DNA of 64,000 nt. Origin: DATKCF01 sp035513345 (lineage in GTDB: Bacteria; Gemmatimonadota; Gemmatimonadetes; Longimicrobiales; RSA9). Location: the NCBI GenBank assembly GCA_035513345.1, contig DATKCF010000188.1, positions 97,948-161,947 on the forward strand, read 5' to 3'. Numbering within the stretch: the first letter of the stretch is position 1; every line of letters begins with the position of its first letter. Shown piece by piece: positions 27,107-35,998 of the stretch. Both the position numbers and the translations under genes were made by a program. Below the pieces are notes generated by a model. It was not told the origin of the DNA. It saw only the letters and a list, made by a program, of their open reading frames with translations, and ran no database searches.

Positions 27107-28072
27107 ATGATTCCGCGGCGGGGAACGGGCAGTGCGGCGGGTCCCACGATCGTGATCGCGCTGGGCGGCAACGCACTCCAGCCGCCCGGAGAGCGCGGCG
27201 ACATCCACCAACAGTTCGCTCACACACGAGAGAGCCTGGGCCCCATCGTGGCCCTCGCCCGTGCTGGATGGAGGATCGCCATCGTTCATGGCAACGGTCC
27301 CCAGATAGGCGACGAGCTGCTGCGCAACGATCGGGCGCGCGAGGAGCGTCCACCACTCCCTCTCGGCGTCCTGGTCGCGGCGACTGCCGGCTGGATCGGC
27401 TACATGATCCAGCAGTCACTGCGCAATGCACTGCAACGCGGCGACGTGGCGCGTGACGTGGTCACATTGATCACGCAGGTCCGTGTCGAGGCGCAGGCCA
27501 GACAGGCATCGCCGGCCAAGCCGGTCGGCCACGCAATGTCCGAGGCGGAGGCACGGCGCCTCGCCGACGAGTTCGGCTGGCGAGTCGAGCACTCGGACGA
27601 TAGCTGGCGCCGCGTCGTCGATTCGCCCGACCCCGTCGAGTTCATGGAGCGCGACCAGGTGGCCGACCTCGTACGAGCCGGCACGATCGTCGTCGCCGCG
27701 GGCGGCGGCGGAACGCCCGTCCGGTTCCTTCCTGACGGCACGCTCGATGGCGTCGACGCGGTCATTGACAAGGATCGTGCAGCGGCGCTGCTCGCACGCG
27801 ATCTGCATGCGGCGCAGTTGTTGATTCTCACACGCGTCGAAGGTGCGTATCGGCACTTCGGCACGCGCGAGCAGACGCTCCTCGAGAGGCTGACCGCCAG
27901 CGAAGCCGAGCAGATGGCGCTGGCCGGCGAGTTCGGAGCGGGCAGCATGCTGCCCAAGATCGAGGCCGCCGTGGACTTCGTTCGTGGCGGCGGTGAAGCG
28001 GCGTTCATCGCTCGCCTCGATCAGGGCCTCGAAGCCGTCCACGGCGAAGCAGGCACGACCATCGTTCCGTGA
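27107..28072 (+). CDS. arcC: Carbamate kinase
   Basis: A 321-residue amino-acid kinase family enzyme, catalysing carbamoyl phosphate + ADP = ATP + CO2 + NH3. IVIALGGNALQPPGERG binds phosphate, IVHGNGPQIGD the substrate, and VIDKDRAAALLARDL and GSMLPKIEAAVDFV are C-terminal signatures. ATG at 27107 follows a GCGGAGG site. Carbamate kinase normally sits with arginine deiminase or a catabolic carbamoyltransferase; neither is seen here, so its carbamoyl phosphate source is unknown. It precedes sucCD by 37 bases. Confidence 0.92.
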   Translation: MIPRRGTGSAAGPTIVIALGGNALQPPGERGDIHQQFAHTRESLGPIVALARAGWRIAIVHGNGPQIGDELLRNDRAREERPPLPLGVLVAATAGWIGYMIQQSLRNALQRGDVARDVVTLITQVRVEAQARQASPAKPVGHAMSEAEARRLADEFGWRVEHSDDSWRRVVDSPDPVEFMERDQVADLVRAGTIVVAAGGGGTPVRFLPDGTLDGVDAVIDKDRAAALLARDLHAAQLLILTRVEGAYRHFGTREQTLLERLTASEAEQMALAGEFGAGSMLPKIEAAVDFVRGGGEAAFIARLDQGLEAVHGEAGTTIVP

Positions 28073-28109
28073 ACACGGACGCAATGAAAGGGAATCGGAC
28101 CCGGCGGAC

Positions 28110-29249
28110 ATGAACATACACGAATATCAGGCGCGTGACATTCTGCGCGCCCACGGCGTCCCGGTACCGCCCGGCGAGGTTGCGAGCACGCCGGCCGAAG
28201 TCGAGGCGGCGGCGCGCGGGTTCGGCGGCACCGTGGTCGTGAAGGCGCAGGTGCATTCGGGTGGCCGGGGCAAGGCCGGCGGCGTCAAGCTCGCGAAGAC
28301 GGCCGAGGAGGCGAGGACGCATGGCGAGGCGATTCTCGGGATGACGATCAAGGGCCTGGTCGTGCACAAGGTCCTGGTCGCGCCCGCCGAGGACATCGCC
28401 AGTGAAGCGTATGTCGGCGTGATCGTCGACCGCGGCTCGAAGCGCCCCGTGTTCATGGTCAGCCGGGAAGGTGGCGTGGACATCGAGGAGGTTGCCGCCC
28501 GGGACCCCGGCGCGATCCGCCGGTTGGCGGTCGACCCGCGCTACGGATTGTTGCCGTTCGAGGCATACAACCTCGCCTGCGCTCTCTACGACGTCCACGC
28601 GCAGCAGCGTGCGTGCGCGAAGATCCTGCGCCAGCTCTACAGCGCGTTCGTTGCGAGCGGCGCATCGCTGGCCGAGATCAACCCGCTCGTCACGACGCCG
28701 ACAGGCGAAGTCAAGGCGCTCGACGCGAAGTTCAATATCGACGACAACGAGTTGTTCCGCAGAACGGCGATCGCCGACCTGCGCGACGTGAGCGCCGAAC
28801 CGTCGGCCGAGACGACCGCGCGCGAAGCGGGCCTGACGTTCATCAAGCTCGAGGGCAACATCGGCGCGGTCGTCAATGGCGCGGGCCTGGCCATGGCGAC
28901 CATGGACCTGATCAAGTACTACGGCGGCGAGCCGGCGAACTTTCTCGACATCGGCGGCTCATCGAATCCGGAGAAGGTCGTGAACGCGCTCCGCCTCATC
29001 ACCGACGATCCGGCCGTCAAGGTCATCTGCTTCAACATTTTCGGCGGCATCACACGGTGCGACGACGTCGCCAACGGCATCGTAACGGCAATGAAACAGA
29101 TCGACATCGACGTGCCACTTGTCATCCGGCTGACCGGCACGAACGAGAAGGAGGCTCTGGAGATCCTGGGCGGGGCAGGGTTCACGGCCACGACTTCGAT
29201 GGATGATGTCGTGCAGCGGGCCGTCGAACACGCGAACGGGGCGAGGTAG
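28110..29249 (+). CDS. sucC: Succinyl-CoA synthetase beta subunit
   Basis: A 379-residue ATP-grasp subunit making ATP or GTP and succinate from succinyl-CoA. MNIHEYQARDILRAHGVPVPPG is the standard N-terminus. VVKAQVHSGGRGKAGGVKLA binds nucleotide, and GGSSNPEKVVNALRLI and NIFGGITRCDDVANGI form the CoA-ligase domain. It is followed three bases later by sucD. The products link directly to the mdh-sdh operon upstream. Confidence 0.96.
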   Translation: MNIHEYQARDILRAHGVPVPPGEVASTPAEVEAAARGFGGTVVVKAQVHSGGRGKAGGVKLAKTAEEARTHGEAILGMTIKGLVVHKVLVAPAEDIASEAYVGVIVDRGSKRPVFMVSREGGVDIEEVAARDPGAIRRLAVDPRYGLLPFEAYNLACALYDVHAQQRACAKILRQLYSAFVASGASLAEINPLVTTPTGEVKALDAKFNIDDNELFRRTAIADLRDVSAEPSAETTAREAGLTFIKLEGNIGAVVNGAGLAMATMDLIKYYGGEPANFLDIGGSSNPEKVVNALRLITDDPAVKVICFNIFGGITRCDDVANGIVTAMKQIDIDVPLVIRLTGTNEKEALEILGGAGFTATTSMDDVVQRAVEHANGAR

Positions 29250-29252
29250 GCA

Positions 29253-30134
29253 ATGGCGATCTTCATTGACGAAACGACGACGCTGATCGTGCAGGGCATC
29301 ACGGGTCGGGATGGGTCCTTCCACACACGGCAGATGCTCGAGTACGGCACCCGCGTCGCGGGCGGTGTCACTCCCGGTCGCGGCGGCCAGACGTTCGAGC
29401 GCGAGGATGGACCCGGCGTACCGATCTTCGACACCATGGAGGATGCCGTTCGCGAGACCGGCGCGAACACGTCGGTCATATATGTGCCGCCCGCATTCGC
29501 GGCGGACGCGATCATGGAATCCGCGGCTTCCGGCGTGCGGTTGATCGTTGCGATCACGGAGGGCATACCCGTCCTCGACATGATGCGGGTCCACGCGTAC
29601 GTCACGGATCACGGAACGCGGCTGCTCGGTGCCAACTGTCCGGGATTGCTGTCGCCGGGCCGTTCGAAGGTCGGTATCCTGCCGGGTCAGATCGCGACGC
29701 CGGGATCCGTGGGCGTCGTGTCGCGTTCGGGTACGCTGACGTACGAAGTCGTATACCAGCTGACTTCGGCGAACGTCGGACAGAGCACGTGCGTCGGCAT
29801 TGGCGGTGATCCGATCAACGGCACCTCCTTCATCGACTGTCTGAGCGAGTTCGAGAACGATCCCGAAACGAAGGCAGTCGTGATGATTGGCGAGATCGGC
29901 GGGACCGATGAGCAGGACGCGGCAGAATGGGCGAGCGCCAACATGACGAAGCCGATCATCGGCTTCATTGCCGGTCAGACGGCGCCACCCGGCCGCCGGA
30001 TGGGCCACGCCGGCGCGATCATCAGCGGCTCGGCCGGTACCGCCGCGGAGAAGATCGAGGCGTTCGAACGTGCCGGCATTCGCGTCGCCAGGAAACCGAG
30101 CGACGTGGCCGGCCTCGTGCAGCAGGCGCTTTGA
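29253..30134 (+). CDS. sucD: Succinyl-CoA synthetase alpha subunit
   Basis: A 293-residue CoA-binding subunit. IVQGITGRDGSFHTRQMLEYG near the N-terminus binds CoA, and RMGHAGAIISGSAGTA carries the active-site histidine that is phosphorylated. VSRSGTLTYEVVYQL and GIGGDPINGTSF are also typical. It has normal length and forms the enzyme with SucC. Confidence 0.96.
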   Translation: MAIFIDETTTLIVQGITGRDGSFHTRQMLEYGTRVAGGVTPGRGGQTFEREDGPGVPIFDTMEDAVRETGANTSVIYVPPAFAADAIMESAASGVRLIVAITEGIPVLDMMRVHAYVTDHGTRLLGANCPGLLSPGRSKVGILPGQIATPGSVGVVSRSGTLTYEVVYQLTSANVGQSTCVGIGGDPINGTSFIDCLSEFENDPETKAVVMIGEIGGTDEQDAAEWASANMTKPIIGFIAGQTAPPGRRMGHAGAIISGSAGTAAEKIEAFERAGIRVARKPSDVAGLVQQAL

Positions 30135-30148
30135 GCGCCGGAACGGCG

Positions 30149-31016
30149 ATGACTCCGGCACCGTTGCTGCGTCGGGACCTGATCGTCACGGACCTCGACG
30201 CGACCTCGTTGGCCGGTGTATTGCCTTTGCTCGCGCACCAGCTCGGCCGGGCGGGCGTCGTCGCCAACGTGGAGGCAGTAAGCGACGGTCTGTCCGAGTA
30301 CGCCGCGCGCGCCGCAGTTCGCATCAGCGCCGATGTCGCGCTGCCGCACTACCGCACTGACGCCGTCGATGCCGTCGTCGTCTGCCTTGCAATCAGCAGG
30401 TCGCCGCTCGTGACCGACGACCCCGAATGGACGCCCGGTCCGCGCATTGTCGCACTCGTCCTTGCGCCGACAGCCGCCACGACGACCTACCTGCAGACTG
30501 TTTCCGCGCTCGCCCGCGCGCTGAAGGTGGAAGGCGTCATCGAGCGCCTGCTGCAGGCGCAGTCCCCCGATGACGTCCTCGCCATCGGCGGTCTGGCCGG
30601 CCTGGAGGTCAAGCCGAGGCTCGTCGTACGGCGACGTCATGGCGCCCGTGGTCGAGACCGCGATACCCGATCTTTCCGTGCGGTCCGCCGTCGAACGGAT
30701 GATGCGCGCCGGTACGACATCCCTCGTTGTCGTCGGCGAGAAGGGGGAAGTTCTGGGCCTCGTCAACGAAGTCGATATCATGCGCGGTCTCGGCCTCGAC
30801 AGGACCCGCCCCGCCTCGGACTCCCTGCTGCCTCCGCTCAAGGTGCGTGACGTGATGAGCCGGTCTGTCATGTGCACCGCCGACCGCGCCAATCTCGACG
30901 AAGTCGCCAACAGCATGATCAACAGGGATGTCGAGGAAGTGCCCGTGGTCGCCGAAGGCCGACTCAGCGGCATCGTTCGCCGCGGCGACATTCTGCGAAC
31001 CCTCTACGGACGGTAA
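30149..31016 (+). pseudogene. PTS EIIA (PtsN-like) domain fused to a CBS pair, split by a one-base frameshift
   Basis: The first part (30149 to about 30626) encodes a PTS EIIA type-2 domain; DVALPHYRTDAVDAVVV contains the phosphorylatable histidine. The second part, in the +1 frame to 31016, encodes two CBS domains (YGDVMAPVVETAIPDLS and VRDVMSRSVMCTADRAN). Reading through, skipping one G at about 30626 joins LEVKPRLV to YGDVMAPV and gives a 288-residue protein. Past that point the EIIA frame becomes arginine-rich and implausible, so two independent genes are less likely, although an ATG at 30639 could restart the CBS part. It may be a real mutation, a sequencing error or, least likely, programmed frameshifting. 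A regulatory role between sucD and ndk is inferred. Confidence 0.72.
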
Positions 31017-31019
31017 TCC

Positions 31020-31448
31020 ATGGGTCTCACGCTCGCCATAATCAAGCCTGACGCCATCGCGTCCAGGCGCGCCGGCCTTGTCATCGCACACCTCGAGAAC
31101 CAGGGGTTCCGGATCCGCGCTGCCCGTCTGCTTCGCCTTTCCGAGGCCCAGGCCGGCGAGTTCTACGCCGTCCACCGCGAACGCCCCTTCTACGGCTCGC
31201 TCGTCTCGTTCATGACGTCCGGCCCGTGCCTGCCCCTCGTACTCGAGCACGACGACGCCGTGGCCGCTCTGCGCCGTGCGATCGGCGCCACCGACCCCGC
31301 CGAGGCCGATGAAGGGACCATCCGTGCCCTCTACGCCGAATCGAAGGAACGAAACGCGATCCACGCCTCCGACTCCGATGAAAATGCACGGCGCGAGATG
31401 GGTTTCTTTTTCGCCGAATCCGACTTCCTGGGCACGGCGTCCGGTTGA
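31020..31448 (+). CDS. ndk: Nucleoside diphosphate kinase
   Basis: A 142-residue enzyme transferring the gamma phosphate of ATP to NDPs via a phosphohistidine. LAIIKPDAIA near the start and RNAIHASDSDENARREMGFFF with the catalytic H115 are clear. The usual NIVHGSDS is here NAIHASDS. It begins three bases after the CBS gene stop, so it may depend on that gene for translation. Normal length. Confidence 0.95.
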   Translation: MGLTLAIIKPDAIASRRAGLVIAHLENQGFRIRAARLLRLSEAQAGEFYAVHRERPFYGSLVSFMTSGPCLPLVLEHDDAVAALRRAIGATDPAEADEGTIRALYAESKERNAIHASDSDENARREMGFFFAESDFLGTASG

Positions 31449-31467
31449 GTCCCGGCAGCCCGGCCCG

Positions 31468-31483
31468 CCCCTGGGGCCAGGGG
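31468..31483 (+). terminator. Possible hairpin after ndk
   Basis: A 7-bp inverted repeat (cccctgg-gg-ccagggg) lies 20 bases after the ndk stop. There is no T run, and a second weak stem (ccggcc...ggccgg) follows. It could end the sucCD-ndk transcript before the promoter at 31530. Confidence 0.3.
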
Positions 31484-31529
31484 ACGGGATCCGCCGGGCA
31501 CGTCCGGCCGGTTTGCGGGCCGGGATCCG

Positions 31530-31558
31530 TTGACTCATGCCCCGGGTTCCGGCATCTT
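31530..31558 (+). promoter_or_regulatory. Predicted promoter for the yceD-rpmF-fatty acid operon
   Basis: TTGACT at 31530-31535, a 17-bp spacer and CATCTT at 31553-31558. Initiation about seven bases downstream would fall almost on the ATG at 31567, so the first gene could be read from a leaderless mRNA. Confidence 0.45.
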
Positions 31559-31566
31559 TCATGACT

Positions 31567-32073
31567 ATGCTGAAAGTCGATCTGGGCCAACTCGACAGGA
31601 AAGGCCGGATCCGGATCGACGCCGATGTGCCCCCGGATGACCCCGTCTGGGACGACATCGGGGTCCGACTCGCCGGTCCGGTCACGATCCGGCTGGCGGT
31701 GCAGAGGACCGGTCGGGATGTCCTGGTTCGGGGTGAGTTCCGTACGGCCGTATACGGCCAATGCCGGCGTTGTCTGCAGCCGCTCGAGCGGCCTGCCGCC
31801 GACGAGTTGACGCTCGTGTACCAACGGGGGCTTAGCGAAATCGAGGCGCAGGCGCAGGAAGTGTATTCGCTCGCTCCTGCGGCGCACGAGGTCGACCTGG
31901 GTCCGGCGCTCCGGGAGCATCTCATTCTGGCGGCGCCCGAGTATCCTGTATGCGACGAGTCGTGCCGGGGGCTTTGCGCGGTGTGCGGCGCCAACCTCAA
32001 CGAGGGGTCTTGCGGTTGCGGCGGACAAGGGTCCGATCCGCGGTGGAACGCTTTGCGTGAACTGACGAAATGA
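31567..32073 (+). CDS. yceD: DUF177 (YceD-like) protein
   Basis: A 168-residue protein of the DUF177 family, which is nearly always encoded just before ribosomal protein L32; a role in 23S rRNA handling has been proposed for relatives. CRRCLQPLE and the C-terminal CDESCRGLCAVCGANL with later CGC look like metal-binding cysteine pairs. In-frame ATGs at 31537, 31561 and 31567 compete. I chose 31567 because MLKVDLGQL is the normal family start and because the predicted promoter overlaps the earlier ones. Confidence 0.85.
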   Translation: MLKVDLGQLDRKGRIRIDADVPPDDPVWDDIGVRLAGPVTIRLAVQRTGRDVLVRGEFRTAVYGQCRRCLQPLERPAADELTLVYQRGLSEIEAQAQEVYSLAPAAHEVDLGPALREHLILAAPEYPVCDESCRGLCAVCGANLNEGSCGCGGQGSDPRWNALRELTK

Positions 32074-32088
32074 ACGGGGAGGGATTCC

Positions 32089-32271
32089 GTGGCGGTACCC
32101 AAGAGGCGAACATCGAAGCAGCGCAAGCACAAGCGGCGCGGCGCGCAGAAGGCGGCGATGCCGACGCTGCAGCCGTGTGCGAAGTGCGGAGATCCGAAGG
32201 TACCTCACCGCGTGTGCCCGACGTGCGGTACGTATCGCGGTGAGCAGGTGATCGAAATCGAGGAGCTCTGA
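32089..32271 (+). CDS. rpmF: 50S ribosomal protein L32
   Basis: A 60-residue ribosomal protein starting with GTG behind GGGAGGGA. AVPKRRTSKQRKHKRRGAQ is the standard basic N-terminus. CAKCGDPKVPHRVCPTCGTY is the zinc-ribbon form of L32 with four cysteines. It sits between yceD and plsX, the order seen in many bacteria, tying ribosome and membrane lipid synthesis. Confidence 0.97.
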   Translation: MAVPKRRTSKQRKHKRRGAQKAAMPTLQPCAKCGDPKVPHRVCPTCGTYRGEQVIEIEEL

Positions 32272-32280
32272 GGAGCAGCG

Positions 32281-33273
32281 GTGCGCATCGTCCTGGACGC
32301 CATGGGTACGGACGGTCATCCGGCCGTGGAAGTCGAGGGTGTGGTAGAAGCGTTGCGGGAGCTGCCGGCGGATTTCGACGTCACCCTGGTCGGCAACATG
32401 CACCGGATCGAATCCGAGCTGGCGCGCTGGCCGGGACTCCCACGCGATCGTATCGCGATATACCACGCACCGGACACGATCCAGCCGGGCGACGCCGCGG
32501 CAACGGTCATGCGGCGAAAGCCGGAGTCATCGATCGTAGTCGGGCTCGAGCTTCAGCGGGAAGGCAGTGCGGACGCGTTCATCAGTGCGGGTTCGACGGG
32601 CGCGGTAATGGCCGCGTCGCTGTTCGTGCTGAAGCGTCTGCCGGGTGTGGACCGACCGGCGGTCGCAACGCCGCTACCGACGGCGGCGGAGCCGTGCCTG
32701 CTGCTCGACGCGGGAGCGAACGTGGACTGCAAGCCGTTCCATCTGCTGCAGTTCGCACGACTCGGTTCGATCTATGTGGAAGATGCGTGGCAGCGCCCGC
32801 GTCCGAGGGTCGGTCTGCTGAACATCGGTGAGGAGCCCGAGAAGGGTGATGAGGTGACGGTCGAAGCCCATCGGATGCTGGCGGCCAGCGACCTGAACTT
32901 CATCGGCAATGTGGAGGGTCGCGACATCATCCGCGGTGCGTGCGATGTACTCGTTGCCGACGGCTTCGTCGGCAACGTGCTTCTGAAATTCTACGAATCG
33001 GTGACGGCGTACCTGCATGGCATGCTGGCCGAGCAGCTCGGTCCGACCGTACCTGCGCCGGTCCTCGACAGCATCTTCCGCATGTTCGACTACACGGAGT
33101 ACGGCGGCGCACCGCTGCTTGGCGTGAACGGGATCTCGGTTATCTGCCACGGCGGCTCGCCGCCGAGGGCGGTCAAGAACGCGATCCGGGTTGCCCGCCA
33201 GGCGGTGCTGACACGCATGGTCGGCCACATCGAGCGAGCGGTTGCGGCGGCCGCCGACACGGCGAATGTTTGA
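32281..33273 (+). CDS. plsX: Phosphate acyltransferase PlsX
   Basis: A 330-residue enzyme turning acyl-ACP into acyl-phosphate for PlsY in phospholipid synthesis. IVLDAMGTDGHPAVEVEGVVE at the N-terminus, SAGSTGAVMAASLFVLKRLPG and GADVLVADGFVGNVLLKFYE-like DVLVADGFVGNVLLKF are family motifs. GTG at 32281 follows GAGGAGC. No plsY is in the window, but a PlsC-type acyltransferase is at its end. Confidence 0.95.
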   Translation: MRIVLDAMGTDGHPAVEVEGVVEALRELPADFDVTLVGNMHRIESELARWPGLPRDRIAIYHAPDTIQPGDAAATVMRRKPESSIVVGLELQREGSADAFISAGSTGAVMAASLFVLKRLPGVDRPAVATPLPTAAEPCLLLDAGANVDCKPFHLLQFARLGSIYVEDAWQRPRPRVGLLNIGEEPEKGDEVTVEAHRMLAASDLNFIGNVEGRDIIRGACDVLVADGFVGNVLLKFYESVTAYLHGMLAEQLGPTVPAPVLDSIFRMFDYTEYGGAPLLGVNGISVICHGGSPPRAVKNAIRVARQAVLTRMVGHIERAVAAAADTANV

Positions 33274-33332
33274 CCGGTCATGCGCATGAGCAGCGCCACG
33301 ATCGGTGGCATTCACGCGCAGCGGGGGAGGCC

Positions 33333-34325
33333 ATGAAGTCACCGAAGCCGGTGGTCGAGATCGCATCGACCGGGCGCCATCTTCCCGAGCGCGTGGTGAC
33401 GAACGCGGATCTCGCGACGATGGTCGAGACATCGGACGAGTGGATCCGAGACCGGACCGGCATCCGGGAGCGCCGTATCGCGGCCGACGATGTGGGCTCC
33501 GCGGAGATGGGCACGGCGGCCGCCCGGATCGCAATGGATCGGGCGGGCGTCACTCCGGGCGAGGTCGACCTGATCGTGGTGTCGACGGCTACGCCGGACC
33601 GCCTGCTTCCTTCGACGGCGTGCGATATCCAGGCAAGGCTTGGCGCGACGCACGCGGCGGCATTCGACATCGCCGCGGCATGCTCTGGCTTCATCTACGG
33701 TCTGACCGTAGCTGAAGGCTACATCGCGGCTGGGCGCGGCGAGATCGCGCTGGTCGTTGCGACCGAGAAAATGAGCGGTATCGTCGACTGGCAGGATCGT
33801 TCGACGTGCGTTCTGTTCGGCGACGGGGCGGGCGCGGCGATCGTGCGGCGAAGCACGAACGGACGAGGCGTGCTTTCGAGCTTCATGCGTTCGGACGGAA
33901 CACTGGCCGAACTGCTGTGGCGTCCGGCCGGCGGCGTAATCGAGCCGATGACAGCGGAGAACCTGGCTTCGCGGGGTCATCTTGTGAAGATGGCAGGACG
34001 CGAGGTGTTCAAGGCCGCGGTCCGGTCGATGGCGGAAGCGGCCGATCAGGCGCTGGCCCGGGCTGGGCTGACAGGCGACGATGTCGACCTCATGATTCCG
34101 CACCAGGCAAACATGCGGATCATCGAAGCGACCGCGCGTTATTCCGGCATTCCGATGGACAGGGTATTCGTCAACGTCGACCGGTACGGGAACATGAGCT
34201 CGGCCACGGTGCCGGTCGCGCTCGATGAAGCGGTCGAGGCTGGACGAATCGGACCCGGCGCGAACACACTGATGGTGGCGTTCGGCGCCGGCTTCACGTG
34301 GGCTTCATCGGTGGTGCGGTGGTAG
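33333..34325 (+). CDS. fabH: 3-oxoacyl-ACP synthase III (KAS III)
   Basis: A 330-residue initiating condensing enzyme joining acyl-CoA with malonyl-ACP. AAACSGFIYGL holds the catalytic C117, IPHQANMRI the histidine, and DRYGNMSSATVPVAL the asparagine. ATG at 33333 follows GGGGGAGG. It starts the fabH-fabD-fabG-acpP-fabF run, all overlapping or nearly so. Confidence 0.96.
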   Translation: MKSPKPVVEIASTGRHLPERVVTNADLATMVETSDEWIRDRTGIRERRIAADDVGSAEMGTAAARIAMDRAGVTPGEVDLIVVSTATPDRLLPSTACDIQARLGATHAAAFDIAAACSGFIYGLTVAEGYIAAGRGEIALVVATEKMSGIVDWQDRSTCVLFGDGAGAAIVRRSTNGRGVLSSFMRSDGTLAELLWRPAGGVIEPMTAENLASRGHLVKMAGREVFKAAVRSMAEAADQALARAGLTGDDVDLMIPHQANMRIIEATARYSGIPMDRVFVNVDRYGNMSSATVPVALDEAVEAGRIGPGANTLMVAFGAGFTWASSVVRW

Positions 34326-35239
34326 GGCTCCTGTTTCCGGGCCAGGGCTCGCAGTACGTGGGGATGGGGCGTGATCTGTTCGATGCACACCCCTCGGCTC
34401 GCGAGACCTTCGAGGAGGCCGATGCCGTGCTCGGCTTCGCGCTGTCTCGCCTCTGCTTCGAGGGCCCGGCATCAGACCTTGTACTGACACACAACGCGCA
34501 GCCGGCGATTCTCACGCACTCCATGGCCGTCCACCGGTGTCTCGCGGGCACGTTCGGCCCGGTGGCGATGGCGGCCGGGCATTCGCTGGGCGAGTTCAGT
34601 GCGTACGTCGCGGCTGGTTCGATGTCCCTTGCGGATGGTCTGCGAACGGTGCGGCGGCGTGGCGAGCTGATGCTGGCGTGCGGCGAGTCGAGGCGGGGCA
34701 CGATGGCGGCCATCCTCGGCCTGAGCGAGGAGGAGACCGAGGCCGTGTGCGATGGGGTATCGACGCACGACAGCGTCTGCGTCGCAGCGAACTACAACGC
34801 GCCCGGCCAGACGGTGATCAGCGGAGATGTCGCAGCCGTGAACCGCGCAATGGAAGCCGCGACGGCGGCCGGCGCGAAGCGAGCGATCGCGCTGGACGTT
34901 TCCGGCGCATTCCATTCGCCGCTCATGGAACTGGCGGAGCCGGGGCTGGCCGATCAGCTCGCGTCGGTCGAGTTCCGTGCGCCGGCGTTCCCGGTCGTCT
35001 CGAACGTGACGGCCTCGCCCGTGACGGCCGTAACGCAGGCGCTCGATCTGCTCCGCAGGCAGCTTGTGTCGCCGGTGCGCTGGGCGGACTGCATGCGGAG
35101 CATGCGTGAACACGGCGTCGTATCGTTCCTCGAGCTCGGGCCGGGCAACGTTCTGACTGGTCTGCTGCGCCGCATCGATCGGGAGGCGGAATGCCGCGCG
35201 ATCGGGTCGGCCGCCGACATCGGGGGCGTGACGGCTTGA
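34319..35239 (+). CDS. fabD: Malonyl-CoA:ACP transacylase
   Basis: A 306-residue acyltransferase loading malonate onto ACP. GLLFPGQGSQYVGMG is the N-terminal signature, GHSLGE contains the nucleophile S89, and SGAFHSPLM the histidine. GTG at 34319 gives the standard MVGLLFPGQGSQ start and overlaps the fabH stop; an upstream in-frame GTG at 34298 would add seven residues. Confidence 0.95.
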   Translation: MVGLLFPGQGSQYVGMGRDLFDAHPSARETFEEADAVLGFALSRLCFEGPASDLVLTHNAQPAILTHSMAVHRCLAGTFGPVAMAAGHSLGEFSAYVAAGSMSLADGLRTVRRRGELMLACGESRRGTMAAILGLSEEETEAVCDGVSTHDSVCVAANYNAPGQTVISGDVAAVNRAMEAATAAGAKRAIALDVSGAFHSPLMELAEPGLADQLASVEFRAPAFPVVSNVTASPVTAVTQALDLLRRQLVSPVRWADCMRSMREHGVVSFLELGPGNVLTGLLRRIDREAECRAIGSAADIGGVTA

Positions 35240-35976
35240 GCGCGGATCTGGCTGGACGAATCGCGGTCGTGACTGGCGGCAGTCGCGGCATCGGGCGCGC
35301 GATCGCCGAATCGCTCGCGGTGGCCGGGGCGCGAGTCGCTGTCGTTTCGCGGGGCGAAGAGGGCGCGCGCACCGCGGCGGCCGCGCTGCCGGGCGGCGGT
35401 CACGTCGGAATCGGCTGTGATATCGCCGATCCGGCGGCCGTCAACGAAACGGTTCACTCGATCGAGGAGAATCCCGGCCCGATCGACATTCTCGTGAACA
35501 ATGCCGGCATCACGGACGACAACCTGCTCGTTCGCATAACGGATGAGTCGTGGGATCGGGTGCTGGACACGAACCTGAAGGGTGCGTTCAACTTCATCCG
35601 TGCGACGGCACGCGGAATGATGCGGCGCCGGTCGGGCCGGATCATCAACATCACGAGCGTCGTCGGACTGACGGGCAACAAGGGGCAGGCCAGCTACGCG
35701 GCGTCGAAGGCGGGTCTGATCGGCCTGACAAAGGCGGTGGCGAAGGAGCTGGCGTCCCGCAACGTTCTGTGCAACGCGATCGCGCCGGGCTTCATCGAGA
35801 CGGAGATGACTGCGAACTTGAGCGAGGCAGCGCGCACCTCGCTATTGCAGCAGATCGCGTTGGGCCGGCTGGGCACCGGCGAGGACGTGGGTGGCGTAGT
35901 GAGTTTTCTGGCCGGTCCGGCGGCCGGTTATATTACCGGCCAGGTCATCGTGGTCGATGGCGGCATGGTCATTTGA
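35236..35976 (+). CDS. fabG: 3-oxoacyl-ACP reductase
   Basis: A 246-residue short-chain dehydrogenase reducing beta-ketoacyl-ACP with NADPH. VTGGSRGIGRAIAES binds the cofactor, NNAG follows, and the catalytic Ser-Tyr-Lys lie in NITSVVGLTGNKGQASYAASK. The likely start is the TTG at 35236 that overlaps the fabD stop (TTGA) and gives the normal length; an ATG at 35191 inside fabD is the alternative. Confidence 0.94.
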   Translation: MSADLAGRIAVVTGGSRGIGRAIAESLAVAGARVAVVSRGEEGARTAAAALPGGGHVGIGCDIADPAAVNETVHSIEENPGPIDILVNNAGITDDNLLVRITDESWDRVLDTNLKGAFNFIRATARGMMRRRSGRIINITSVVGLTGNKGQASYAASKAGLIGLTKAVAKELASRNVLCNAIAPGFIETEMTANLSEAARTSLLQQIALGRLGTGEDVGGVVSFLAGPAAGYITGQVIVVDGGMVI

Positions 35977-35998
35977 TACCCGAACCCGAGAGGACAGG

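Noticed and set aside
30627..30850. Continuation of the EIIA reading frame as a real C-terminal domain
   Set aside because: It becomes very arginine-rich while the +1 frame encodes clear CBS domains over the same bases.
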